64,000 nucleotides of DNA from Sipunculus nudus (lineage: Eukaryota; Annelida; Sipuncula; Golfingiida; Sipunculidae): the NCBI GenBank assembly GCA_026874595.1, contig CM049314.1, positions 31,893,229 through 31,957,228 of the forward strand, given 5' to 3'. Shown piece by piece: positions 12,863-23,564 of the stretch. Position 1 is the stretch's first letter. Every line of letters begins with the position of its first letter. A model generated the notes under the pieces. It worked only from the letters and a program-made list of their open reading frames with translations, had not been told where the DNA came from and made no database searches. The translations under genes were made by a program, and so were the position numbers.

Positions 12863-14614
12863 TTTTTGGGAGCATGTTTTGAATAGTTTTGAATGTAGAA
12901 TGTATTATTTCGGTAACCTTTAAATATACAAATCGCTTTTATGTTAAGTCTTGTTATGATATAGGGTTATTAACAGGGGTACAACATCCTATATTTTTCT
13001 ATTGATCTACTAAATTTCAGATTATATGAAAATGAGTAAACAGGCGGTAAAACACTTTATGTTTAAAATACTTCAGACAGCCTTCTTGTTCCATTTCACT
13101 GCAGTATTCAGCGAAAAACAAGGTATGGAATTAAACAGATATTAGGAACTTGTCCCTTTGCCCATACAAAATAGTATTAATTTTTAAAGTGGAATATATA
13201 TTTGGAACATTAAGTTGAAAAATGTACCAAAACAGACAGGAAGAGGCAATTGTAGGGTTGGGAGTGCGATAGGGTAGAAAGGTGCACCTTCATGCCATAT
13301 TATTAAGGGCAGGTAGGGGCGATATCAGGGCAGGGAATGTGTTACGACAGGAATGGATAAATTCCTGCCCTGTAAGGGTAAGAATGTGTTGCCTCATTTT
13401 CTAACGAACAGGGCGAGAAGGACTGGTATCCACTGTAGGGTCATAACGCATTCATAGACTCCTGTAGATGTCCCACAGCTTTTTTATGATCACTCGCTTG
13501 TGTCAAAGGGATTTTTGTCTACCAGCACTATCGAACATATGTAACCGTTGTGAAATCTAAGTCTGATAATAGTTTGCACTAGAATAATCTACCACTTATT
13601 TTTTATTAAGCACCGTTTACAAATCATGAATCTTTGTTGAATTGAAATATCTTGGTTCTTACAATTAATCATGGGATATTAAGGTTTATATATTCTTATT
13701 TTAAAGGTTAATTCTACCGACAGGGTATCGGGTTGACAGGTTATTTCTTAATTCTTAAAGTCAATTGGCATGTGGGATGAGAATATGCTTCACATTTATA
13801 AATAAATACTGTTTTTAACATGTTTGCGTGACGTTTTACTATGTTTCCTGATTTTATTTTCTACAAAACGGTAGAAGCTAGTCTTACCTTAAATTCATCC
13901 GTTTCTAGGATTAAAGGGTTGAGATTATAGATCCTAGGTACCTAAATAAAATCCTGTTTACTTTCTTTACCTGCTCGGCACAGTACCTGACTGATAAAAC
14001 ACAAATGGTGTGAATAGCAGTCTCTGTTATTTGTATTATGAGTTTAGGTAGATAAGAAGGAAGCTTTATTAGCTGATTGACACTGATTCCATCAGATGGC
14101 TATGTGGATGATGATTCATAGAATTAACTTCTGATAAATAACAAATGCTAACCAACCTTTTTTTTGTGTATTATGATTAATGGTTAAAAACGATACAACA
14201 AAATGAAACACTTGGATCATTTACTTGCCAGTTTTAATTGAATGAAAAATAAAATTGAATTCCTGACATTTGAATTTAAATATTTTTTTTAACTAATTTA
14301 AGTTTTTCCCTTATGCTGCATGCATTTTATCAAGGAGTGACCTTCTCGTAAAGTGATATAAAATTGTTTATTTTATCGCGGTGGCACTAGTGGCATTGGG
14401 AGTAAAAGGGCACTCATCTGCTTGCAATTCTGCATTACATCCTCTCTATGTTCTATTGAATCGTTGACACAACTTATTTATCCATCAGAACATTGAGTCA
14501 ACCTTTAAATGGGGGACCACTTAACAGCCCAGTTCGTTATCTATACATGATTTCATATCATATAAAAATGTGTTCCTGACACCAGAAACATTCCAATCCG
14601 CTACTATTCCTATT
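12863..14614. other. No recognised gene
   Basis: 3' flank of the 11.9-kb gene, with a GC-richer patch at 13240-13440 containing a small CAGGAAT/ATTCCTG hairpin (13349-13368). No coding signal. Confidence 0.55.
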
Positions 14615-16210
14615 CAATCAGTATTCTCAAAGTAAATCCTCTAATTATCTGTATACCTATAATTTCCTAAATATCTCCCATAACTAAACACCCGTATACT
14701 ATGAAAAATACTATGAAACATAGTTACTAAGATATTTTATAGTGCCATCATTAATTCTATTCTGACATATTTACAGATTTTCTGACATATTTACCAAATA
14801 GTGGAAGTTATCGTAAATTTCTAAATTAGTTTATATATTTATTCTCCCCTGAAAGAATACATTTCCTACCACAGGTGCCTTTGCAGCACCTTACATGACT
14901 GTAGAGATATTTATATCAATATTAATACTTTTTGTTCACACCATCTTTCAATATCTGACCATAGTTTTCTAACCTTATAACAAAACCAAAACAGGTGCAT
15001 TAATTGTTCGGGCTTTCTATCACAAAAATACATAAATCAGATTCTTTAATATTCCATTTACATAGCCAATAGTTATTAACTAAACAACTATTGAGTTATT
15101 TATATTGAAACAGTCTATATTTGTGTCCAAACATATTTAAATGGAAGCATTTATACTTCCTTGTATATAATATAGTACCAACAAAGCATTGGCATTTTAC
15201 TATCGAAGATGCACAAAATATGAGTATCTGCTCCCAATTCTAAAAAGCAAAGGAAAAGAACACTAACATCTGAAATTCTTCAACCTGAGATTTTAAAACT
15301 TTAACAAAAGGTCATATCATTTTAAAAAAACTGTATTCCTGAAATACCTTTTCGAATCCAAAATTCAAAAGGCTTTATATGGCCCATGTTATCAAACAAA
15401 TTTAATCCTGTGTTAGTTCCTGCATCTCTACACTGTATCCAATACGATAAAACATTGTCTATTTTTAATAGTTTAATATTCTATATAATTTGCTGATCAA
15501 CTAGAACGTTTTTAAAATATAATTTGCGTAACGTTATATAGCTTCTCAAAATTCTTTGTAAAAAAAAGTGGAATATTAAATAATTTTATATGTTTTACTT
15601 CTATATTACTGTTAAGCAGCAACTCTACATCTTGATAAAGAATCTGTAAAATCTGTCACCTACTCTTATGTATCTTTTAATCCAAGCTACTCTTGATATA
15701 TAAATAATTGAATCCATATGTGGAGTACCTAGACAATCATTTTCACTCCCTGTACTAAATTTTATATACATACCTTCACATATTTTATTTTTAATTTTCA
15801 AATCGCTAAAAGTACAAATTTTTTAATGATCTCAGAGAAATATTGAGCTGACTCTTTATTTTCATAGTTCCTTCTGTATCATCTCCATATTGAAATAAGT
15901 TGATATCCCAAATGATATCCTGAAACTTCTTATCCCTTTATCTTATCTGAACTTCTATATTCTGTCATTACTTCAGCAGCTCAACAAATAAATATTAGGA
16001 CAAAGGGTCTCCTTGCCGAACCCTTCTTTTACCTTTAAAATATAGAGATGTAACCCATTATTTATTACGCAACTTTCAATATTAATATTAAATATTAATC
16101 CAATTGATAAATGTGGATAGACATTTGTATTTCTCCAAAGCTCATATCACACAGTTCCATTCAAAATCTTATTAATATTCCAGGTACATTTTATATTCTT
16201 GTATATTCTA
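14615..16210 (-). mobile_element. Decayed non-LTR retrotransposon (Tx1/L1-like LINE), copy 1
   Basis: Minus-strand translation, with frameshifts and stops, shows reverse transcriptase landmarks near 15985-16085: SCVINNG, then VRQGDPLS-YLFVELLK, the usual region B/C of LINE reverse transcriptases. Further downstream, near 14925-15015, it reads CDRKPEQLMHLFW followed by C-x6-LW-x-DIERW, the C-terminal C-x2-C/HLFW block of Tx1/L1-type elements. Endonuclease and 5' parts were not found. A second, more decayed copy lies at 28.6-30.7 kb. Non-functional. Confidence 0.75.
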
Positions 16211-16319
16211 GAAGAATCTATATTATTGTATTCTTATAATTCTTCTAGTTTGTTAGCTTGATATCCTTTTAAATCTAAGATTAGAATTTATGTGATACAT
16301 AATTTTTACCTGAAACTAA

Positions 16320-16985
16320 GAAAAAAGCATGACCTTTGATATCTAGTTTTGTTCTTTGCATGACCTTCACTTCCCTATGAATATTTATGTCAATAAAGCT
16401 TGTTGTATTGGTGAAGGGTAGTAAATTTCCATTTTACTTTCACTGCAGGTATAGCACTGTCTGTTACCATTTCACAGTAACATGATGCCAAATGGTAATA
16501 TATTCTTCATTTATTTGCATCGGCTTTCCTTAATATGACTTATTTTAAACAAAATGAAGATCTACTTGTGTTCTAATAGTTCTTCATATTTGTCGGCTTT
16601 ATCCTGTTATATGTAAGATTAGAATTAATGTGATATATTTTGTTACAAGAAAAAAGATAAATAGTATGACTTTTGATGTCTAGTTTAGTTTTTGGCATGA
16701 CCTTCACTTTCCTTTGAATTTTTAAAATAATTATTAAATTTTTCTTCATGTCAAAATAATTTAATTGGCTATTGTGAAAGGTTGTAAATTTCCTTGGGAA
16801 CTATTTAACAGCCCTGCATACTATGCATACATGATTTAATGTATCGATGTAAACAATGTGCGTTTCTTACAAACACATTTCCCTATCCGCCACCGAGTCA
16901 ACATTAACAGTGTGGTGCCACTACTGAACACATACATAGTAAGAATATCTTTTACATTTTAAATATATGTATACAATGTTAACCT
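16320..16985 (-). repeat. Inverted copy of the ~530-bp repeat
   Basis: The reverse complement shares the landmarks of the 36-38 kb array, including the GGTGGCGGATAG-like word near 16890, the ACATACATAGTAAGAATATC end, and two partial overlaps (TTTGATATCTAGTTTTG at 16335 and its variant at 16672). It abuts the upstream end of the LINE remnant at 14.6-16.2 kb. Confidence 0.6.
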
Positions 16986-17112
16986 ATCCCAGTTAGTATT
17001 TTTATTTTTTATGTTCATCGAACTAACTTATAATGGTATATGTTATTTTCGAAATATAAATCATCTGCGGTAAAATATGTTCTAAAAGTAAAATATAAAG
17101 GGCAATATATCT

Positions 17113-17225
17113 CGAGAACCCAGGTTTATTCTCTTATTTGCCCATATTTCAAGAATCATTGGTGTATAACTTCCGCAGAGAAATGTTTGTAATCCCTAAT
17201 TAAGCCCATATTCTCTTGTACAATC

Positions 17226-17289
<64 letters not shown>

Positions 17290-17990
17290 CAGAGCACACT
17301 GCAAGAGCACTGGGCCCCGGCTTTTTAATGTTTGTAGCTATTGCATTGAAAGGTCCAAAGGCCTGTCGAGGCAAGCTTGACACTATGATATATTACCGAT
17401 TCTGCAATTACTAATATTTCATAACTCTTACTTTTAACATCTGCAGGCATTGCGGAGGTAATAAATTATGTTTTCAAGGATACCGAGCCTCAGATATCAA
17501 GATAGTACTGAAATAAGAAAATGGCGGTAGAAAACACATTGTATACACACTGCAAGGATTTTAGATATCCGGCCGTTGTAGTTTTTTAGACTTTGAGGGG
17601 ACCGGTTGAAAAGGATCAGAAATTTGAAACGAGTGGGCGAGCGGTGAGGCATGGGCTGGAGGTAATAAAATAGAGTATATTTTTAGACTAGGTCAGATTT
17701 CCAAAAAATAAGGCTGCTGAGGGCATTTTGTGTTCTCGTTGAGCAGACATGCTCATCCTATGTTTACAGATCTGCTTAATTAAAGTTTAGTGTTTGCCAA
17801 GCTCTAAATGTGACAGAAATTACTAAATTTTGCTTTCAAAAATTGGTCGACGAGAAACGAAATTTCAGAATTATCATAACAATTCCATATTTATTCGTCC
17901 GGTTATTTTTTATATACTCATATATGATTATATATTTATAACATTACTCATGAAATAGCTATGAATTATCTTTAAACTTGAATGGTACTA
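17113..17990. repeat. Dispersed repeat A, copy 1
   Basis: Collinear with 51220-52545: the same words AACCCAGGTTTATTCTCTTA, CAGAGAAATGTTTGTA, GGCTTTTTAATGTTT and ATTACTAAATTTTGCTTTCA appear in order. It contains a simple (AT)n where copy 2 has ~500 bp extra. No protein similarity recognised. Confidence 0.75.
17230..17289. repeat. (AT)n microsatellite
   Basis: About 30 AT units inside dispersed repeat A, copy 1. Confidence 0.98.
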
Positions 17991-18331
17991 CGTAGAGCGC
18001 ATACTTCTGTCAAGGCAATACAACTCATACCTCAACCATTTTATCCGTACCGGCAATTCCATAGAAGGGGACTTTTGTGAATAGACTTGGATATCTCTTT
18101 ATAAACTAGCCATGATAACATGTTACACAGACATTCTAAAATAAACTGATAGGAGCCTGCGAGTCATGAGACAAGTCATAATAGAACGCCCATTCTAAGG
18201 GTCTGATCAAAATATTTGACTTGTGGTAGTATTCGACATTATCTTATACGGTCATGTTTTATTTGCTAAATAATGAGGAAATAATGCTGTTACACAAAAT
18301 TGTCAAGCCGTCTTGCTCCCTCATTAATAAC

Positions 18332-18520
18332 CAGAAGCGGATCCATGGGGTAGAGTCCAGGGGTCCTTTCATCCAAAGCAACCTTTTATTAAGGGATTCA
18401 GACCCAAGTTTGCGGCCTGGACCCCCCCCCCCCCTTTTCCAGACTCTGGGACATTTTTAGGGTTTTCGTTTATCCTCCTGCGTTGGACCCCCCCTTTCAT
18501 AAATCCTGGATCCGCCCCTG
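18332..18520. mobile_element. hAT-like MITE (189 bp)
   Basis: Ends are imperfect inverted repeats: CAGAAGCGGATCCATGG at the left, and CAGGGGCGGATCCAGG read from the right. The related block at 60.2-61.3 kb lacks this segment at the same place (near 60495), showing insertion. The CAGGGGCGGATCCAGG terminus is typical of hAT-type MITEs. It holds a run of 14 C. A clean 8-bp target duplication is not obvious. Confidence 0.6.
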
Positions 18521-18769
18521 ATATCTGCTTGTACTCAATGTATTCAGTAAGAAATACATGTTTAGGTGGCAAGCTGCCGCTATTTTTAAATTTTAAAGGT
18601 TGGCCTCGCGCTATCTGGCCTGCCATCTTACGGAATCTGGTAGAACAATCATGTCATCAATTGCTGGCCACACCAAAGCGTAATTGACCTTTACATCCAC
18701 GTAGACGACGCAGTAGACCGAGATTGACAAAAAAATAAATAAATAAGGCTGACTACGCAAGAATAAAAT

Positions 18770-19735
18770 AAGTAGGTTGATGATATAGGAATTTGAATAA
18801 ATCATGCTGGCAAAAGAGGGATCAGTATAAGTCAGAGTGAAAAAAGAGGGATCAAAATAAATCAGGTTAATAAAAAGGTGATCAAAATAAAAATACAGGA
18901 TAATAAAAGAAGGATCCTAATTAACAAGGCTGACTAAAGAGGGACCAATATGAATCCGGTTGATTAAAAAGAGATCTAAATATAGCAGACTGACAATTAA
19001 AGAGGGAACAAATTAACTGAAAAAAGGGCCATACATAAATCCGATTGATTAAAAAGAGATTAACATAAATCAGTTTGCCAAAAAGAGGGATCCAAATAAA
19101 TCAGGCTTATAAAAAAGAGATCATAATAAATAAGGTAAGTAAAAAAGTGATCAAAATAAAACAGGTTGATAAAAGAGAGATCATAATAAACCAGGCTCAT
19201 AAAGCGAGGATCAAAATAAATCAAGATGATAAAAGGGGAATCCAAATAAACCAGGCTGATCAAAACAGAATCAAAATAGATTAGGTTGATAAAATAGGGA
19301 TCAAAATAAATCAGGTTAATAAAAAGGTGATCAAAATAAAAATACAGGATAATAAAAGAAGGATCTTAATTAACAAGGCTGACTAAAGAGGGACCAATAT
19401 GAATACCGTTAATTAAAAAGAGATCTAAATATAGCAGACTGACAATTAAAGAGGGAACAAATTAACTGAAAAAAAGGACAAACATAAATCCGATCGATTA
19501 AAAAGAGATAAAAAAATAAATCAGGTTGCTAAAGAGAGGGATCCAAATAAATCAGGCTTATGAAAGAGAAATCATAATAAATAAGGTAAGTAAAAAAGTG
19601 ATAAAAATAAAACAGGTTGATAAAAGAGAGATTAAATTAAATCAGGTTAATAAAAGTGTGATCCAAATAAATTAGCCTGATAAAAGAGAGGAATCAGGCT
19701 GATACAAGAAGGATCCAAACGAATCGTGATCATAA
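18770..19735. repeat. 30-bp minisatellite with ~449-bp higher-order repeat
   Basis: About 31 degenerate units on the theme GATCAAAATAAATCAGGTTG ATAAAAGAGG. A set of variant units (including the AAAATACAGGATAATAAAAG and CCAATATGAAT variants) recurs at 18851 and 19300, giving a higher-order period of about 449. The homologous place at 60740-60905 has only about six units. Open frames of 67-69 aa here are products of a period divisible by three. Confidence 0.85.
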
Positions 19736-20489
19736 GTGAGGGTTCCCTTAGAGTGCCCAAGGCCTAACGCATTTTTTAAATTAAAAAAATTAAGGTTTTC
19801 TCAGATATCTTGAAAGGGGGGAAAATAAAACAAAAACTCGTAAATTTGTGAATGTCTAAATTTTTTAGGTCTTCCAAATTTTTATTTTCCATATGACTTT
19901 TATTATTCAACGTAAATTTGGTGAATGAACAACGATTCGTGTGTGGTTTATTAAAAACAGAATACCCTGAGGTGCATCAATAACAGTGCATTTAATATAT
20001 TTATGGGAGTGCTCTTCAACATCATTCTACATATGCAAATCATTATAGGTAATCTGATGGCCTTAATATACTGTTTCATATATAACAATTTCATTTCAAA
20101 GTTAATTGTTTAATTGGCACTTATGGCATTGACGGTCCCATTTACAACATTAGCGGTATACCGATAATATTGGCTTGCGACCTGAGACATCTGAGATTTA
20201 GTGTTAACGCTAATAAGAAGACCCATTAGCGGTTTCGAGAAACTGGGAGAAAAAATTAAACCAGTCAGGATTTGATATAGGTGAGGGGATACGACATAAT
20301 CGTACTAAAAGAACACCGGCCAAGCGTATCTGTGACTTATAGATAGGAATAACGCTTTTTAGATCACGTCAATATCTTCAAAATTTAGTCGGATTTTCAT
20401 ATAGACTAGTTCTGCTTACAATACCGGACGTACTTTTCTTTGTTGATGTAATAATAGCCTAAGTGACACTATCACGGATGAGGGTACGG

Positions 20490-20531
20490 ACGGATGGTCT
20501 AGCTTGCACTGTGTAATCACGGACCATCCGT
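20490..20531. repeat. 10-bp inverted repeat within repeat B
   Basis: ACGGATGGTC and GACCATCCGT with a 22-base spacer. The sister copy at 63474-63511 keeps it with one mismatch. Confidence 0.6.
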
Positions 20532-21170
20532 GGGAATCACACAATTTTTCTTACCACACTCATACTGTAAGCGAAGGTTTTCATGGTTAAGTACGGCAAA
20601 CGTGCTCTTTGGGGCGGGTTCCCACAGTATGTGAGGGCACCGACACTGCTTGTATATGGTTTCATAGTGATAAGATCTGGAAATATAAGGGTTTCCTTTG
20701 GCCAGCCACGGACCACATATAAATGATGGCTGACGGGGTACGGAGTCCCACGCCTGTGGGTGGTCTAAGTAGGAGTAATTTAAGGAAGTATTACAGATCC
20801 TCACGATCTATCTTATCTATCACGACTTATCGCGATGCTCCTACAAACCAGCGCGCAATTTTCCGGCGGAGGCGATCAACCAGGGAAGACACGACCAACA
20901 ACGTATATACACGGACATACACGATGTCGTTATGGCCAATGACGGCAACTTCCTTGTTGTCATCGGAATGACTCATCCGTAGTCGCACCACGGAACTTTT
21001 GAAATTTCAAAACTTTCGTAAACTTGACGGACCAAGACCAGTTACCTCGTCGGATCATAAGGGATGACGACGAACAAAGCAGTGTGACCTGGATTTAATT
21101 ACGGATCATCAGGGATAGTCGGTAGCGGCCCACCTTTGATGATCCAGTGAGATCCGTGAGAGTGTTACTT

Positions 21171-22400
21171 TGCTTTATTGAATACCAAAATCCTAAATAA
21201 TTCTGAGAAATTAATATATATTTCACACGGCAAATACAAAACGCTTTCATACCGTTTTCAAGCCGCATTCAACTCACATTAAGCGTTCACATAACTAAAT
21301 GTATACTGATATTTTCCATTTTTTACAGAATCGGCTTCAGTCACCTTGTGAATGTCATGAAATTGTTTTTACTGCGGATTTAGCTTCATATGGCAAATTA
21401 ATATAAATCGCGTCACTTCTTCGGCCAAATCATGCGTACGTCCCGTATACTACCGCGTCATTGACAATTCAATGACGTTACTTGCGTGGCCCTTTGTTTC
21501 ATATGACGTCTCTGTCTTTGAGGCATTACGCCGTGCTCACTTATTACAAGGGCTTTTGCCCAAACATTTGCTTCTTCCCTTTCCCATCATCCCATCTCTT
21601 TCTCCACAAGGGGACATATGCACACTATAGTGAAATTATCTCCGTCATCCAGGGTTGTTATTTTGTACTGGTGTTTTCATTTTTTCCGTCAGCACATTTA
21701 AGAAAGGCTTTTATCTGTGCCATTGAATGCATAGTGACTACATTGTACATCAAATATTGGAAATACTAATATCTATACTACGTAGACGATCGAGTGCACT
21801 ATTCAACTTGCATTACGTGTCTCTGTTAATCCTTGTACATTGGCTTAGAATTTTAGCTTTATTTCTTTCTTTTTTTTTATTAATGATTTCGGATATATGG
21901 TAAAAATGTCCTTTCTCAGTGTTTTAAATTCGGATAAACGATTTTCGGATTAACGATTATTGGATAAAATACGCCCCGATGTACATAAAAAATATGTGAA
22001 TAAATTGTAGCATAAGCTGACCGCGGGTGATTTTTTATGTGGAAGATTATTTCCCCCTCATTTGAACGTTTTAGAGTTGATACATGATTTAAGTTACCAC
22101 GACATTTTCATATTCCAGCGAGCTGCTCTGGTATATATTTTATGAACAAGCCTGTACACGTTCGGGCAGAATTTTCTACTGCAAATCATATCTTGTTAAT
22201 TACCTGTTCACACGCCGTCTGTACAAGAACACATGCACCAGGAAAGGGATGGGCTTACGAGACTCTATTTAATTAGTGACATTCTCGATGCCCTTCTGGC
22301 AATGCTATACTTTAATTTGAAACTAGCTACAATAAGTGTTTTTTTTTAATTCGCATACAGCAAGTGTACGCGAGTCGTTTGATTGGTTCAATTGCCAGAT
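21171..22400. other. No recognised gene
   Basis: Non-coding between repeat B and the 22.5-kb pseudogene. The 95-codon frame at 21482-21769 shows no motif. Confidence 0.55.
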
Positions 22401-22490
22401 CCATGATGATGGGAAAATACTACCAGGAGATTATGTCACGCGGCTAGGTCCATGATGGTGGGAAAATACTACTAGGAGATTATGTCACGT
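22401..22490. repeat. 49-bp tandem duplication upstream of the 22.5-kb gene
   Basis: CCATGATG(A/G)TGGGAAAATAC and GGAGATTATGTCACG recur 49 bases apart. It ends about 35 bp before the start of the 22.5-kb pseudogene. Confidence 0.8.
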
Positions 22491-22511
22491 TTGCACACAT
22501 TTGATTGTTTC

Positions 22512-22525
22512 ACTTTTTTTGCAGC
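22512..22525 (+). other. Candidate 3' splice site before the 22.5-kb gene
   Basis: CACTTTTTTTGCAG ends at 22524, one base before the ATG. It is a textbook polypyrimidine-AG acceptor and suggests the ancestral gene had a non-coding 5' exon. Confidence 0.4.
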
Positions 22526-23562
22526 ATGCGAACGATGCAATTCAAGCCAACTAAGAAACTAGTGATCCCACTAGGGATTGGAGGATTACTTATGCTATTC
22601 CTGTACCTTCGCCCAGCTGTCAGTTGGCCCTTTTTCGAGGTATGAAACAACGCTGTCAGTTGGCCTTCAGCCGAAGTAAGAAACAACGCATCAATGATGA
22701 AGGGACAGCTAGAACCCGATGAAAGTAAATGTGTGTCAGGGTACCTTAACGGGTTTCCGCCAGCATGTGGAGAGGCTGGCTGCTTACGTGTTCTCTGTTC
22801 TCCGACAAAGAAAATAGAATCCCCGCCGATGTCAGAAGAACACACCAAGATGTGATGGAGACAAAAGGTTATATGCACCTGGTACAGATAAATTTTACTT
22901 ATCATATGACGCGCGCGCAGAGAGATTTAGGAGTCTACGGAAGTGTGGGAGAAATAGGAGTCTACCACGGTCGGTTTACTGCTGTGATGCTTAACTGGCT
23001 TGACAGTGGTGCGGGAGAGAGAGTGTTTATCTGTGACCTCTTCGGGGAGGGTCCGCATACGAAACTAAAAACCGTTTCAGGAGCAAATTAGAAAGCATTC
23101 GAGGAGACCATGAACAAGTTTGGTTTTTCTTTGTATTCAGAGGGGGAAAATTTAGTTCGTGTGTGGGACAAAAGTTCTCTATACTTAAACAAGGCTCACT
23201 TCGTGAAAATGGACCTGCCGGCCTTCCGGTTATTTAGCGTTGACGGGAACTATATAAACCCTTTCCCATTGGCAGATATGGTTCTGGTAAGCTGTATTAT
23301 GCAAGAAGGAGGGGCAATGGCCATAGACGATTTTTTACATGAAAGACCTTATGACGTCATCCCTTTTGTGAAGCGGTTCTCGGAGGTCTATGGAAAAGCG
23401 TTACTTCCATTGGCCTTTGTCGAGAGGAAACTCTATATGGTCCCTACCGAGTGGTACCCTAAGTATAAAAAGTGGTTTAAGGATAACAACATACCACACA
23501 TTATGAGCATGAAGAGCCGTACAGGCCTCCGATTTAAACAAGAGTTTTACCATTTTGAATAA
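22526..23562 (+). pseudogene. Divergent type II membrane methyltransferase-like pseudogene
   Basis: The most divergent family member. Seen: ATG 22526, basic residues, a hydrophobic anchor (LVIPLGIGGLLMLFLYL), then the Cys motif in the spacing C-x11-C-x4-C (CVSGYL, CGEAGC). Next come TRAQRDLGVYGSVGEIGVYHGRF, FICDLFGEG, SVDGNY and EGGAMAIDDF, ending at TAA 23562. It carries at least three lesions. TGA at 22643-22645 lies in the first unit of an in-frame 36-bp duplication. A one-base frame change lies near 22845-22855, seen as TGA 22853 in the old frame. An in-frame TAG lies at 23089-23091, where paralogs have a sense codon in the NAS region. The catalytic half from 22900 is otherwise well kept, suggesting fairly recent loss. 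Confidence 0.75.
22616..22687 (+). repeat. In-frame 36-bp tandem duplication inside the 22.5-kb gene
   Basis: Two 36-base units, 22616-22651 and 22652-22687, differ at 7 positions by eye. Each codes AVSWP..EV-x-NN. The first unit has TGA where the second has AGA. The units lie in the stem between the anchor and the Cys motif. Confidence 0.85.
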
Positions 23563-23563
23563 A
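23558..23563 (+). promoter_or_regulatory. AATAAA hexamer overlapping the stop codon
   Basis: GAA TAA followed by A places the stop codon inside AATAAA, the same arrangement as at the intact gene at 34.8 kb. Confidence 0.4.
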
Positions 23564-23564
23564 A

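Larger units (their letters stand above)
18058..21170. repeat. Dispersed repeat B, copy 1
   Basis: Collinear with 60247-64000: AATAGACTTGGATATCTCTT, GGAGCCTGCGAGTCATGAGA, the minisatellite, CGTAAATTTGGTGAATGAAC and CAGGGAAGACACGACCAAC follow in order. This copy has the hAT MITE and the long minisatellite. The small frames at 20517-20971 are present in both copies but differ by indels and look non-coding. The 21090-21170 part has no counterpart because the window ends. Confidence 0.75.

Noticed and set aside
18770-19735. CRISPR-like regular repeats
   Set aside because: Units follow each other directly with no unique spacers, units are degenerate, and the context is eukaryotic; it is a minisatellite.
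20517-20971. Paired short ORFs also seen at 63671-63913
   Set aside because: Present in both copies of repeat B, but indels between copies are not multiples of three and no protein motif appears.
22643-22645. TGA as a selenocysteine codon
   Set aside because: It falls in a duplicated non-conserved stem, and the gene has other nonsense and frameshift lesions.
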